This document shows, piece after piece, positions 51,350 through 61,119 of a DNA stretch of 64,000 nucleotides. Positions within the stretch are counted from its first letter, which is position 1. The number at the start of each line of letters is the position of its first letter. The translations under genes were made by a program, and so were the position numbers. The notes beneath the pieces are model-generated. The model ran no database searches, was not told the DNA's origin, and saw only the letters and a program-made list of their open reading frames with translations. Origin of the DNA: Psychroflexus longus (GTDB lineage Bacteria > Bacteroidota > Bacteroidia > Flavobacteriales > Flavobacteriaceae). Where the stretch lies: positions 62,001 to 126,000 of the forward strand of contig NZ_JAIQZE010000010.1 in assembly GCF_020164595.1 (NCBI RefSeq). The letters run 5' to 3'.

Positions 51350-51523
51350 TTATGGTAAAAACCGTGGTTAAAGCATAAAACCTTATCTAAATTCGAAAAA
51401 GCATTTATAAAATAATTAAAGCAATAAATAAAAATTAATAGCTGCTATTTAAATTATATAGCATTTATTGTGTATATTTAGCAATTATTGATAATTTTAT
51501 AAATCTTTAAATCAATAAAGCTT

Positions 51524-51745
51524 ATGGACATACTACTACCAGAACCCCTGATTCATATTTTTCTTATGTCCTTATTTGGATTAAACATTATCTCATCCTT
51601 TCACATACTTGTAGTTCAGAAGAAATTGATGGATAAAGTTATATTCATATCCATAATTTGGATTTTACCTATGCTTGGCATTTTAGCCTACTATGCCTCA
51701 GCTTATGTATTTTTTGATGAAGAAAAAAGAAACCTGACCTCTTAA
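51524..51745 (+). CDS. small PLDc_N-like membrane protein
   Basis: A 73-residue protein with two membrane helices (about 8-27 and 38-60). The second helix pattern I-I-W-I-L-P-M-L-G-I-L-A-Y-Y resembles the PLDc_N domain (I-W-x-x-x-x-L-P-x-x-G-x-x-x-Y) found at the N-terminus of cardiolipin synthases and as stand-alone proteins. The tail is charged. No partner gene. The 230 bp before it are very AT-rich and show no other gene. Confidence 0.65.
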   Translation: MDILLPEPLIHIFLMSLFGLNIISSFHILVVQKKLMDKVIFISIIWILPMLGILAYYASAYVFFDEEKRNLTS

Positions 51746-51793
51746 GTGAAGGTTGTCTTAGCCCTGATTGTATTGAAAAGCCCACACCCCAAA

Positions 51794-51811
51794 TCCCCAA
51801 AGCTTTGGGGA
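51794..51811. repeat. 18-bp perfect palindrome
   Basis: TCCCCAAAGCTTTGGGGA is self-complementary over all 18 bases, inside a short GC-rich stretch between the PLDc_N-like gene and the convergent prfC gene. There is no T-run. Similar CCCCAAAG/CTTTGGGG units are scattered in intergenic regions of flavobacteria, so it may be a REP-like sequence or a hairpin between convergent genes. Confidence 0.55.
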
Positions 51812-51856
51812 AGGGGAGGACTTGAAGTGGAAAGCAGGTTCCCGGCTCCAAAAAAA

Positions 51857-53443
51857 TTAAAATTCTGAGGTAAAGTGAAACCTAATGTTAGGATATTTTT
51901 GCTGAGTCATCTGTAGAGAAAATTCAGAATCGGCTAGAAATACTAATTGGTCAGACTTATCCTTAGCCAAAAATTTCGACTTTACCCGTTTGAATTCTTT
52001 GAACTCTTCACTTTTAGGATCTTTGGGTTCTATCCAACAAGCTTTGTGAACATTGATGTTTTCGTAAGAACATTTGGCACCATACTCGTGTTCTAATCTG
52101 TATTGAATCACTTCGTATTGTAGTGCCCCTACTGTACCTATAATTTTTCTGTTGTTTAGTTCTAAGGTGAATAACTGTGCCACGCCTTCATCCATCAATT
52201 GCTCAATGCCCTTATTAAGTTGCTTGGATTTCATCGGGTCGGCATTATTGATATATCTAAAATGCTCTGGTGAGAAGTTTGGAATGCCTTTGTATTGAAG
52301 TATTTCTCCTTCGGTAAGGGTATCTCCAATTTTAAAAGTACCAGTATCGTGAAGTCCAACGATGTCGCCTGGAAACATCTCATCTACAATTTCTTTTCGT
52401 TCTGCAAAAAAGGCATTAGGGCTAGAGAACTTCAAATTCTTATTACTTCTCACATGCAGATAGGGTTTGTTGCGTTCAAACTTTCCAGACACGACCTTCA
52501 CGAAAGCAAGTCTGTCCCTATGGCGAGGATCCATATTAGCGTGAATTTTAAAGACAAAGCCAGTGAACTTATCTTCTTCAGGCTTAATTTCACGGATGTC
52601 ACTTTGTTTTGGTCTTGGAGGTGGAGCGATTTGAATAAAGCAATCCAGCAATTCACGCACCCCAAAATTATTTAAAGCTGAACCAAAAAATACAGGCTGT
52701 AATTCTCCTCTTTTGTATTGATCTATGTCAAATTCTGGATACACACCTTGAGCAAGCTCAAGTTCTTCTCTTAGTGTGTCAGCAGAATCTGTGCCTATAA
52801 GTTCATCAATTTCGCCTGTAGATAAGTCGCTCACCTTCACGGTTTCTTCGATATCTTTTTTTGGATCACCTGTGAAGAGGTTGACATTTTTCTCCCAGAT
52901 GTTATAAATGCCTTTAAAGTCATAACCCATTCCGATAGGAAAACTTAATGGCGTCACATGAAGCCCAAGTTTTTGCTCTATTTCGTCCAGGAGTTCAAAG
53001 GCATCTTTACCTTCTCTATCCATCTTATTGATGAATACAATAATAGGAATGTTACGCATTCGGCAAACTTTGACAAGTTTTTCCGTTTGCTCCTCAACCC
53101 CTTTGGCAACATCGATCACAACGATAACACTGTCTACAGCGGTTAATGTTCTAAATGTATCCTCTGCAAAATCCTTGTGACCAGGAGTATCAAGAATATT
53201 GATTTTTATGTTTTTATATTCAAATCCTAAAACAGAAGTGGCTACCGAAATTCCTCTTTGGCGTTCAATTTCCATAAAGTCACTCGTAGCAGTTTTCTTT
53301 ATTTTATTGGACTTTACAGCACCCGCTTCCTGTATAGCGCCTCCAAAGAGGAGTAGTTTTTCCGTTAAAGTCGTTTTTCCAGCATCGGGATGAGAGACAA
53401 TACCAAATGTTCTTCGGCGATTGATTTCCTTGTTTATTTTCAT
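51857..53443 (-). CDS. prfC: peptide chain release factor 3
   Basis: A 528-residue translational GTPase that removes RF1/RF2 from the ribosome after termination. G1 motif S-H-P-D-A-G-K-T-T near residue 17, the switch region R-Q-R-G-I-S-V, D-T-P-G-H-K-D-F-A (G3) and N-K-M-D-R-E (G4) are present, followed by EF-G-like domains typical of RF3. Monocistronic; divergent from the adhesin gene. Confidence 0.95.
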   Translation of the reverse strand: MKINKEINRRRTFGIVSHPDAGKTTLTEKLLLFGGAIQEAGAVKSNKIKKTATSDFMEIERQRGISVATSVLGFEYKNIKINILDTPGHKDFAEDTFRTLTAVDSVIVVIDVAKGVEEQTEKLVKVCRMRNIPIIVFINKMDREGKDAFELLDEIEQKLGLHVTPLSFPIGMGYDFKGIYNIWEKNVNLFTGDPKKDIEETVKVSDLSTGEIDELIGTDSADTLREELELAQGVYPEFDIDQYKRGELQPVFFGSALNNFGVRELLDCFIQIAPPPRPKQSDIREIKPEEDKFTGFVFKIHANMDPRHRDRLAFVKVVSGKFERNKPYLHVRSNKNLKFSSPNAFFAERKEIVDEMFPGDIVGLHDTGTFKIGDTLTEGEILQYKGIPNFSPEHFRYINNADPMKSKQLNKGIEQLMDEGVAQLFTLELNNRKIIGTVGALQYEVIQYRLEHEYGAKCSYENINVHKACWIEPKDPKSEEFKEFKRVKSKFLAKDKSDQLVFLADSEFSLQMTQQKYPNIRFHFTSEF

Positions 53444-53447
53444 GCTG

Positions 53448-53455
53448 CAAATTTA
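53448..53455 (-). promoter_or_regulatory. -7 promoter element for prfC
   Basis: On the minus strand this is TAAATTTG, an exact TAnnTTTG match only four bases before the ATG at 53443, implying a leaderless transcript. Confidence 0.4.
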
Positions 53456-53542
53456 AATTTTTATAGTCTGAAATCAATCATATTCACCTATTTATTGATG
53501 ATTTTTGCTTAAAAAAATCAAAATACTTTAATATCTTTAATA

Positions 53543-53550
53543 TATATTTG
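53543..53550 (+). promoter_or_regulatory. -7 promoter element for the adhesin operon
   Basis: TATATTTG matches TAnnTTTG, 18 bp before the ATG at 53569. A -33 TTG at the normal distance is not obvious. Confidence 0.45.
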
Positions 53551-53568
53551 TGTTAAACTATCTACTAC

Positions 53569-56500
53569 ATGAGAATAACTATTTCATCCCTTATATTCTT
53601 TTCTGTATTGATTTTTCAAGGTTTTATTGTGAGTGCACAAGAAGAAAAATCATATCTGCCTAATCCATTTCAGGAACTCATGCAAGTACTCAATGCCTCG
53701 GGTACAGTTGAGGGGTTTATTTATGCAGATCTTAATGGTAATGGGGTTCAAGATAATGGAGAGCTTGGAATTGAAGGCGTTCGAGTTATAATCGTGAATT
53801 CAAATGGAACTGGACAGACGACTTTGACCAACTCAGATGGAATTTGGTCAACACAAGTTGTAGAAGGAAACGCTAATATTATAACTGATTTATCTAGCTT
53901 ACAGCCAGGGTTCTTACAAACTGAAGGCACAGACCCAAGTAACGTATTGGTAATTACAGATGAAACAGTTCAGGCAGAAACCAAAGGTTACGCTTTCCAA
54001 GGGGATGCTACCGGTCATTTATATTTTGACACCAATGGAAATGGTGTTCAGGATTCTTTGGAGCTGGATATGCCAGATGTGGATGTGCTTATTACAGATC
54101 AATATGGAAATTCACAAATTATATCTACAGATGTTAATGGGGATTGGTTAGCGACAGTTTTATTTGGTCCGGTTCAAGTAAATGTTGAAGTGGGCGATGC
54201 TGATTTTCCTACTGGAGCTTTCCAGACTGAAGGTGATAATCCATCAAATCATGAAATTCCTAATGGGGAGGTGACTTTTACGGAGAACGATGGTTTTTTT
54301 GAATCAGGAATTCTTTCAGGAATTTTATATTTTGACGATAATGGTAGCAGTGACCAAGATCCTGGAGAACAAGGAATTGCTAACGTTTTAGTGGAAATTT
54401 CAACCTCTCTGGGAGATACTATAAGTTTAACTACAGGTGGAGATGGATCATGGAGTGCTAGAGTTCCAGTGGGAACAACCGTTTCTCTCATTGATGAAGC
54501 AGATCCTGATTTTCCTATTGGATCTTCACAAACTGAAGGAGATAACCCAACTTCAACTGATGTTTTAAATGGTGAAACCTATGAAGAGTTTGATGGTTTT
54601 TTAGGTTCTGGAATTCTGAGAGGTCACCTGTACTTTGATGAGAATGGTAATGGAATTCAGGATGTTGGAGAACCAGATATGCCAGATGTTGATGTTGAAA
54701 TTATAGATTCTTTTGGTGACGTAACTTTATTAGAATCAGATGTCAATGGTGATTGGGAAATTGAAGTCCCAGCTGGAAATACATTTTCTAATATTATACA
54801 ACAAGATCCAGATTTTCCTCAAGGAGCTACTCAAACTGAAGGTACTGATCCTTCTTTAACACAAGTTATTGCTGGTGAAAATATTTTATCTGATAATGAT
54901 GGGTGGTTTGAGGTAGATCCAGAATTAGAGGGAACACTTCTCGGACATTTATATATAGATACTAATGGAAACGGAACTCAGGATGTTGGAGAACCAGATT
55001 TGCCAAATATAGATGTTCAAATCACAGATGTTTTTGGAGAAATTACAGTTTTGCAGACAGATGCTAATGGAGACTGGTCAATTCTGGTTCCATCTGGGAA
55101 TACAACTTCAGACATTCTTCAGAATGATCCAGATTTCCCTCAGGGGGCTGTTCAGACTGAAGGTACAGATCCAACAACAACGTTTGTCCCTGTCGATGAA
55201 ACTACACTATCTGATAATGATGGTTTTTTTGTTCCAGATCCAAATTTATTTGGAATACTGGAAGGTCACCTTTATTTTGATGACAATGGGAATGGAATTC
55301 AGGATGTTGGTGAACCAGATATGCCTAACGTAGATGTTGAAATTATCGACGTCTTTGGAGACGTCTCACTTTTAGAAACAGATATTAATGGGGATTGGTC
55401 AATAGAAGTTCCAGCTGGTAATACTTTTTCTAATATAGATCAACAAGATCCAGATTTTCCGACTGGAGCAACACAAACTCAAGGAACTGATCCTTCTTTA
55501 ACTCTAGTTATTGCAGATGAGATAACTGTTTCAGATATCGATGGATTCTTTAATCCAGATCCAAATTTGTTAGGGACTTTACTGGGGCATTTATACTTCG
55601 ATACCAATGGAAATGGGAGCCAGGAAATTGGTGAACCAGACATGCCAGATATAGAGGTTGAGATCACCGATGCCTTTGGTAATGTTACGGTTCTTACAAC
55701 AGATGCCAATGGAGATTGGTCTATTGAAGTTCCAGCTGGAAATACAATATCAGATATAAATCAAGATGATCCAGATTTCCCAGTAGGTGCAGTTCAGACT
55801 GAAGGAACAGACCCAACAACAACTTTTGTACTTGCTGATGATACAGTATTATCCGATAATGATGGTTTTTTCAATAATGATCCTAATTTATTAGGCACGC
55901 TTTCAGGTCATCTTTATATAGATACCAATGGAAATGGAAATCAGGATCCTGGTGAACCTGATTTAGGAAACATTGAAATTGTAATAACAGATTCTTTTGG
56001 AGATACAGATTCAGTAATTACAGACGCAAATGGAAACTGGTCAATCCAGGTGCCTGCTGGAAACACTATTTCAGATATAAATCAACAGGATCCAGATTTC
56101 CCGCAAGGAGCTACACAGACTCAGGGTACAGATCCTACTACAACCTTCGTAACTGTTGGAAATACAACATTTTCTGAAGATGATGGTTTTTTTGTCCAAG
56201 ATTCGAATTTAAACGGAATCCTTACAGGTCACCTTTATTTTGACGATAATGGTAACGGAATACAAGACGTTGGAGAGCCAGATATGCCTGACGTAGATAT
56301 AGAAATTATAGATGTTTTTGGCGTTGTTACTTTGATCTCAACAGATGTAAATGGTGACTGGTCCATAGAGGTTCCGGCAGGAAACACATTTTCTAATATA
56401 GATCAGCAAGATCCAGATTTTCCATCTGGTGCTGTACAAACTGAGGGAACAGATCCTTCGTTGACATTTGTAATTGCAGATGCCGTAACATTATCTGATA

Positions 56501-57771
56501 ATGATGGTTATTTTGTGCAGAACCCTGATGTAACTGGAACACTTTCGGGTCACCTTTATTTTGATAATAATAATGACAGTATTCAAAACAACGATGAACC
56601 TAATATGCCGAATGTTTCAATTCAAATTGTTGATGGTGACGGAGTTTCTCAAAATATAGTTACAGATGCTAATGGTGATTGGTCGACTACTGTTGCTGAA
56701 GGTGAAGTGATATCTACGATTGATGAGGAAGACCCAGATTTTCCAGTAGGAGCAACACAAACCCAAGGAACAAATCCAACCCTCACGCAAGTCAACGCTG
56801 GTGAAGATATTTCTGAAGAACCAGACGGTTTTTTCACTTCAAATCAAACTGGAACTTTAAGCGGTATTGTTTATGAGGATCTTAATGGTGACGGAACTCA
56901 AGACAATAATGAAATTGGTATAGAAGGTATTGAGATTGAAATTCTAGAATCTGACGGTGAAATCACAATTGTTACAACCAATGAAAACGGTCAATGGTCA
57001 ACTTTAGTCAAAATTGGACAAACAACATCAACCATAGATGAAAGTGGCTCTAACTTTCCAATAGATGCCATTCAAACTCAAGGCACCAATCCTACGACCA
57101 CATTTGTAGCATCAGATTCAAATATTAATGAAGTTCCGGACGGATTTTTTGTTGAAGAAACTACAGGTACCTTGACAGGTCGTCTTTATTATGATGATAA
57201 CGCTAATGAAACCCAAGATGATGATGAAGAGGGTATTCCTAACGTAAGTATTATGATAACCGATGTGAACGGAGATGAATTTGAGGTTGAGACTAATATT
57301 GATGGTAACTGGTCTATAGAAGTTATAGCCGGTGAAACTATTTCAAAAATTGACACTGATGATATTGATTTCCCAACAAATGTTTCTCAAACAGAAGGAA
57401 CCGATCCAACAGCGACCTTAGTCCTTGCTGGTGAAATTATCAATTCTGGTAATGATGGTTTTTTTATTGATGACATTGAAATATTTAATGCGGTTGGCTC
57501 TGAAGGAAATCAATTAAATGAATTTTTCAGAATAAAAGGAATCGAGAATTATCCAGAAAATTCAGTTCAAATATTCAATAGGCAAGGAGTGAAGGTATAT
57601 GATGCCGAAGGTTATGACAATGGAGAAGTGAAATTCAACGGTTTTAGTGACGGGAATGTCACAATACAGAAAGATAAAAGACTTCCAACCGGCACCTATT
57701 TCTACATTCTTAATTATGTGAATAGACTGGGTGAACCTTTAAGGAGAAACGGATATTTACATTTAAATTAA
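53569..57771 (+). CDS. large SprB-like adhesin with 12 SdrB-type repeats and T9SS sorting domain
   Basis: A 1400-residue exported protein: signal peptide (1-23), 12 tandem domains of about 105 residues (residues 45-1302) and a C-terminal sorting domain (1303-1400) with I-F-N-R-Q-G-V-K-V-Y and L-P-T-G-T-Y-F-Y-I-L, the gliding-motility type (type B) signal for type IX secretion. Each repeat opens with a pattern like G-H-L-Y-F-D-D-N-G-N-G-I-Q-D, an SdrB-like calcium-binding loop. It is followed by sprF-like and OmpA-like genes, the standard partners of SprB-type surface adhesins. A role in surface attachment or gliding is inferred. Confidence 0.9.
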   Translation: MRITISSLIFFSVLIFQGFIVSAQEEKSYLPNPFQELMQVLNASGTVEGFIYADLNGNGVQDNGELGIEGVRVIIVNSNGTGQTTLTNSDGIWSTQVVEGNANIITDLSSLQPGFLQTEGTDPSNVLVITDETVQAETKGYAFQGDATGHLYFDTNGNGVQDSLELDMPDVDVLITDQYGNSQIISTDVNGDWLATVLFGPVQVNVEVGDADFPTGAFQTEGDNPSNHEIPNGEVTFTENDGFFESGILSGILYFDDNGSSDQDPGEQGIANVLVEISTSLGDTISLTTGGDGSWSARVPVGTTVSLIDEADPDFPIGSSQTEGDNPTSTDVLNGETYEEFDGFLGSGILRGHLYFDENGNGIQDVGEPDMPDVDVEIIDSFGDVTLLESDVNGDWEIEVPAGNTFSNIIQQDPDFPQGATQTEGTDPSLTQVIAGENILSDNDGWFEVDPELEGTLLGHLYIDTNGNGTQDVGEPDLPNIDVQITDVFGEITVLQTDANGDWSILVPSGNTTSDILQNDPDFPQGAVQTEGTDPTTTFVPVDETTLSDNDGFFVPDPNLFGILEGHLYFDDNGNGIQDVGEPDMPNVDVEIIDVFGDVSLLETDINGDWSIEVPAGNTFSNIDQQDPDFPTGATQTQGTDPSLTLVIADEITVSDIDGFFNPDPNLLGTLLGHLYFDTNGNGSQEIGEPDMPDIEVEITDAFGNVTVLTTDANGDWSIEVPAGNTISDINQDDPDFPVGAVQTEGTDPTTTFVLADDTVLSDNDGFFNNDPNLLGTLSGHLYIDTNGNGNQDPGEPDLGNIEIVITDSFGDTDSVITDANGNWSIQVPAGNTISDINQQDPDFPQGATQTQGTDPTTTFVTVGNTTFSEDDGFFVQDSNLNGILTGHLYFDDNGNGIQDVGEPDMPDVDIEIIDVFGVVTLISTDVNGDWSIEVPAGNTFSNIDQQDPDFPSGAVQTEGTDPSLTFVIADAVTLSDNDGYFVQNPDVTGTLSGHLYFDNNNDSIQNNDEPNMPNVSIQIVDGDGVSQNIVTDANGDWSTTVAEGEVISTIDEEDPDFPVGATQTQGTNPTLTQVNAGEDISEEPDGFFTSNQTGTLSGIVYEDLNGDGTQDNNEIGIEGIEIEILESDGEITIVTTNENGQWSTLVKIGQTTSTIDESGSNFPIDAIQTQGTNPTTTFVASDSNINEVPDGFFVEETTGTLTGRLYYDDNANETQDDDEEGIPNVSIMITDVNGDEFEVETNIDGNWSIEVIAGETISKIDTDDIDFPTNVSQTEGTDPTATLVLAGEIINSGNDGFFIDDIEIFNAVGSEGNQLNEFFRIKGIENYPENSVQIFNRQGVKVYDAEGYDNGEVKFNGFSDGNVTIQKDKRLPTGTYFYILNYVNRLGEPLRRNGYLHLN
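53701..57474 (+). repeat. coding tandem repeats, 12 units of about 315 bp
   Basis: Twelve in-frame units, each with an acidic D-x-N-G-N-G-x-Q-D loop, a W-S-I-E-V-P-A-G-N-T type centre and a D-P-D-F-P...Q-T-E-G-T-D-P end. Units 4, 6 and 9 are the most alike (all with G-N-G-I-Q-D-V-G-E-P-D-M-P), while units 1, 3 and 10-12 are more divergent, so the array seems to have expanded from the middle. Confidence 0.9.
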
Positions 57772-57777
57772 TAATGA

Positions 57778-58716
57778 ATGATGACTAAAAGTCAATTTAT
57801 ATATACAAGCCTAGCAGTTTTTTTCCTTTTATTAGGTCTTAAAGTCCATGCGCAACAAGATCCAAACTTTACTCAATACATGTATAATACCATGAGTATA
57901 AATCCAGCTTACGCTGGATCAAGAGATGTGTTAAGCGCAAGTGTTTTACACAGGTCCCAATGGCTTGGGTTTGACGGTGCACCAACCTCCCAAACTTTAT
58001 CTGCGCATTCACCCATAAAAGATGGACAAATGGGGTTGGGCTTTAATATGGTAAATGATAAGATTGGTGTTATGCAAGAAACTGATATCAATGCAGTTTA
58101 CAGCTATGCAATCGAAGTTTCAAGATATACTAAACTTTCATTTGGTATAAATGCTGGTGTCAATATGTTGAATGTTGACTATAATGATTTAAACAGATTT
58201 GACAACACAGATCCTGAATTTTTAAATAATATTGAAAATAAATTTTCACCACAAGTAGGTCTGGGAGCATTACTTTATAATGATCAATATTTTGTTGGTC
58301 TTAGCGTTCCTGCCTTATTAAGAACAGATCGATTTTCTGATAGTAATACTGCCGATGCAACTGTAAGAGATCGCTTACATTATTACTTAACAGCTGGATT
58401 AGTTTTTGATATCAGTCCTTCACTAAAATTTAAACCATCAATTTTGATGAGACATGTAAGTGGATCTCCTTTGTTGGCTGAATTGTCTTCAAACTTCTTA
58501 ATAAATGATAAATTTACAGCTGGCGTTGCTTATAGGTTGAACTCAGCATTCTCAGGACTTTTTGCTTTTCAAGTCAGTGATTCTATATTGTTAGGTTTAG
58601 CCTATGATAGAGATACGTCAACATTTTCAAGCTACAATGATGGATCGCTTGAATTTTTCGCGAGGTTCGAGCTTTTCAAAAAGTATAAAAGGATGTACAC
58701 CCCAAGATTTTTTTAA
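57778..58716 (+). CDS. sprF: PorP/SprF family outer-membrane protein
   Basis: A 312-residue outer-membrane protein of the PorP/SprF family. Signal peptide ends V-H-A-Q, followed by the hallmark Q-D-P-N-F-T-Q-Y-M-Y-N-T-M-S-I-N-P-A-Y-A-G-S and a predicted barrel ending in Phe-Phe. SprF-type proteins are needed for secretion or surface attachment of their cognate SprB-like adhesin. It starts six bases after the adhesin gene and two bases before the OmpA-like gene. Confidence 0.93.
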   Translation: MMTKSQFIYTSLAVFFLLLGLKVHAQQDPNFTQYMYNTMSINPAYAGSRDVLSASVLHRSQWLGFDGAPTSQTLSAHSPIKDGQMGLGFNMVNDKIGVMQETDINAVYSYAIEVSRYTKLSFGINAGVNMLNVDYNDLNRFDNTDPEFLNNIENKFSPQVGLGALLYNDQYFVGLSVPALLRTDRFSDSNTADATVRDRLHYYLTAGLVFDISPSLKFKPSILMRHVSGSPLLAELSSNFLINDKFTAGVAYRLNSAFSGLFAFQVSDSILLGLAYDRDTSTFSSYNDGSLEFFARFELFKKYKRMYTPRFF

Positions 58717-58718
58717 TT

Positions 58719-61016
58719 ATGAAATTTAACTATAAATATTTTATTCTTATTGCTGCATTTTTTGTTGGGAGTGCAACTTATTCTCAAGTTGATAAACTTA
58801 AAGAAGCTGATAAGATGTTTGAAGGTTATGCTTTCATCGATGCTCAAAAAATATATCTTGAGGTAGCTAAAAGCGGTTACGAATCTGAAAACCTTTTTAA
58901 GAAGCTAGGGGACTCTTATTATTTCAATAACGATCAGGAGAGCGCATTGGAGTGGTATGAAAAATTGTATCAATTAAATCCAAATCAACCTAAAGAATAC
59001 TTATTCAGATACGCACAATCGCTCAAAAGCGTTAAAGAATACGATAAATCCGACCAAATAATGCTTGAGTTTGATGCATTAAACGATTCAGATAGTAGAG
59101 TTTCAAAATTGAAAAGAGAACGGAATTATTTGGAACTTATTGATATGCAATCAGGAAGGTTCAGTATCACTTCACTTCCCATTAATTCTGAATATTCCGA
59201 ATTCTCTCCTTCTTTTTATGGAGATGCAAAATTAGTGTTCGCATCAAACAGACCAGTTTCTTCCTCAGTAAAACGCGTGCATGAATGGAATAATCAACCT
59301 TATCTAAATTTATATAGCGTTGACATATCCGATTCTTTAGATTTAGAATCAGAACCTGTTAACTTTTCAGAAACTTTAAATTCTAAATTTCATGAGTCCT
59401 CTGCTGTATTTACAAGCGATGGAAAAACAGTTTACTTCACAAGAAATAATTTTTCAGGAAATAAATTGAATCGTGGTGAAGACGGTGTTAGTTATTTGAA
59501 ATTATTTAAATCAAATTTAAACTCAGAAAATGAGTGGACTAAGCCTCAGGAGCTTCCTTTCAACAGTGATAATTATTCTGTTGCTCATCCCTCTCTAAGC
59601 AATGATGATCAAACATTGTACTTTTCCTCAGACATGCAGGGTACTCGAGGAATGTCAGATATTTTTAGAGTCAATATTTTAGGAAATAATACTTACAGCG
59701 AGCCTGAAAATTTAGGCGACCTGATCAATACCGAAGGTCGGGAAAGTTTTCCATTTATAAGTAGAGATAATTTGCTTTACTTTTCATCGGATGGCCATCT
59801 AGGATTAGGTGGATTGGATGTTTTTGTTGCTGTTATAAAAAATAACGGAGAATTAGGTGACGTTTTCAATTTAGGGAGGCCTATTAATAGCAACAAAGAT
59901 GATTTCAGCTTTATAATTAACTCAAGACTTAAAAAAGGATTTTTTGCTACCAATAGGGGAGAAGGCGATTCTAACGATAATCTTTATTCAGTCACTCAAC
60001 TTCAAAAGCTTATGACCGCTTGTTCTCAGTTGCTTAACGGTAAAATCTTTACAACAGATGGAGAAGACGCTCTTGCAGATGCTAAAGTTGAACTCTTTGA
60101 TGAAGATTTAAATTTATTAAAAACAACTACTACAGATTCCGAAGGCTTCTATCAATTTGAAGTCGATTGTGATACCCGCTATGTAGTGAGAGTTTCTAAA
60201 GATGGATTTGCCACAATTGAAGAATTAGTAAGTACAAATTCTGATTTTAGAACCGAGAACTCACTTGATTTCAATGCTGAAGCAGGAGATGAACTTGGCA
60301 TTACTAAAGCTGATAAGGGTGATGATTTGAGTCAGTTATTGCAATTAGACCCTATTTATTTTGACATTGATAAATTCCAGATTCGTCAAGATGCTGAGGT
60401 TGAATTACAAAAAATTGTAGCAGTTTTAAAGTCTTATCCTGAAATGCGAATAGATGTAAGGTCACATACTGATAGTAGAGCTGGAGATGCCTATAACCAA
60501 ATCTTATCCGATAAGCGTGCTACCGCAACACAAGATTACATTATTGAAAAAGCAGGAATAAGTAGGGACAGAATTTCAGGAAGGGGTTATGGAGAAACCG
60601 AGCTTGTTAATAACTGTTCTAACGGTATTGATTGCTCAGAAGAAGAGCATGCCCTTAACAGAAGATCGGAATTTATAATACTAAACGATAACGAAACCCC
60701 TAAAGATATTCGTAATGAAATTTTAGCTTCAGAAAATAAAAAAATAGATAGTCTTAAAAAATCTTCTTACTATGATTTTGAAAATTCCAATGAAGAAATT
60801 TATACAGTTCAAATAGGAGCTTTTGGTAAGAATTCCAACGTAGAATTCGATAATGTAGAAAACGTTTTCAGCCATGTTTATAGTGATGGTTACAAACGAT
60901 ATTTTTCTTCAGTTTTTTCAACAAGGAAAGAAGCTGACGCTTACAAGATGGAATTAAGGAATAAAGGAGTGGAAGGTGCTTTTGTTGTTGGTCTTCGGGG
61001 CAAAAGTCGATTTTAG
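58719..61016 (+). CDS. OmpA family protein with PD40 repeats and SPOR-like end
   Basis: A 765-residue protein with signal peptide (about 1-22), TPR-like helices (about 25-125), PD40/WD40-like beta-propeller repeats (about 150-420, for example L-Y-F-S-S-D), a carboxypeptidase-like regulatory domain (about 435-510), an OmpA peptidoglycan-binding domain (about 543-655 with H-T-D-S-R and R-R-S-E-F) and a C-terminal SPOR-like domain (about 692-760, Y-T-V-Q-I-G-A-F-G). It likely anchors the adhesin and SprF complex to peptidoglycan. The SPOR addition is not part of every homologue. A terminator follows. Confidence 0.9.
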   Translation: MKFNYKYFILIAAFFVGSATYSQVDKLKEADKMFEGYAFIDAQKIYLEVAKSGYESENLFKKLGDSYYFNNDQESALEWYEKLYQLNPNQPKEYLFRYAQSLKSVKEYDKSDQIMLEFDALNDSDSRVSKLKRERNYLELIDMQSGRFSITSLPINSEYSEFSPSFYGDAKLVFASNRPVSSSVKRVHEWNNQPYLNLYSVDISDSLDLESEPVNFSETLNSKFHESSAVFTSDGKTVYFTRNNFSGNKLNRGEDGVSYLKLFKSNLNSENEWTKPQELPFNSDNYSVAHPSLSNDDQTLYFSSDMQGTRGMSDIFRVNILGNNTYSEPENLGDLINTEGRESFPFISRDNLLYFSSDGHLGLGGLDVFVAVIKNNGELGDVFNLGRPINSNKDDFSFIINSRLKKGFFATNRGEGDSNDNLYSVTQLQKLMTACSQLLNGKIFTTDGEDALADAKVELFDEDLNLLKTTTTDSEGFYQFEVDCDTRYVVRVSKDGFATIEELVSTNSDFRTENSLDFNAEAGDELGITKADKGDDLSQLLQLDPIYFDIDKFQIRQDAEVELQKIVAVLKSYPEMRIDVRSHTDSRAGDAYNQILSDKRATATQDYIIEKAGISRDRISGRGYGETELVNNCSNGIDCSEEEHALNRRSEFIILNDNETPKDIRNEILASENKKIDSLKKSSYYDFENSNEEIYTVQIGAFGKNSNVEFDNVENVFSHVYSDGYKRYFSSVFSTRKEADAYKMELRNKGVEGAFVVGLRGKSRF

Positions 61017-61050
61017 AATATAAAGTTTAATTACTAAATAAATCATAAAT

Positions 61051-61079
61051 AGCACCTTTTGAATCAAGGTGCTTTTCTT
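61051..61079 (+). terminator. intrinsic terminator of the adhesin operon
   Basis: AGCACCTT-ttgaatc-AAGGTGCT is a perfect 8-bp stem followed by TTTCTTATTT, 34 bp after the OmpA-like gene. Confidence 0.85.
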
Positions 61080-61080
61080 A

Positions 61081-61114
61081 TTTGTACCCAGATTCAAGTT
61101 ATTTTGTATTTTTG
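61081..61114 (+). promoter_or_regulatory. promoter of idi with -33 and -7 elements
   Basis: TTTG at 61081-61084 and TATTTTTG at 61107-61114 match the Bacteroidota -33 and -7 elements with 22 bp between. The -7 element ends five bases before the ATG at 61120, so the mRNA would be leaderless or nearly so. Confidence 0.55.
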
Positions 61115-61119
61115 GTTTT

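Noticed and set aside
53701-57474. regular repeats as a CRISPR-like or non-coding tandem array
   Set aside because: The 315-bp period is in frame throughout a 1400-residue reading frame and the repeats are protein domains.
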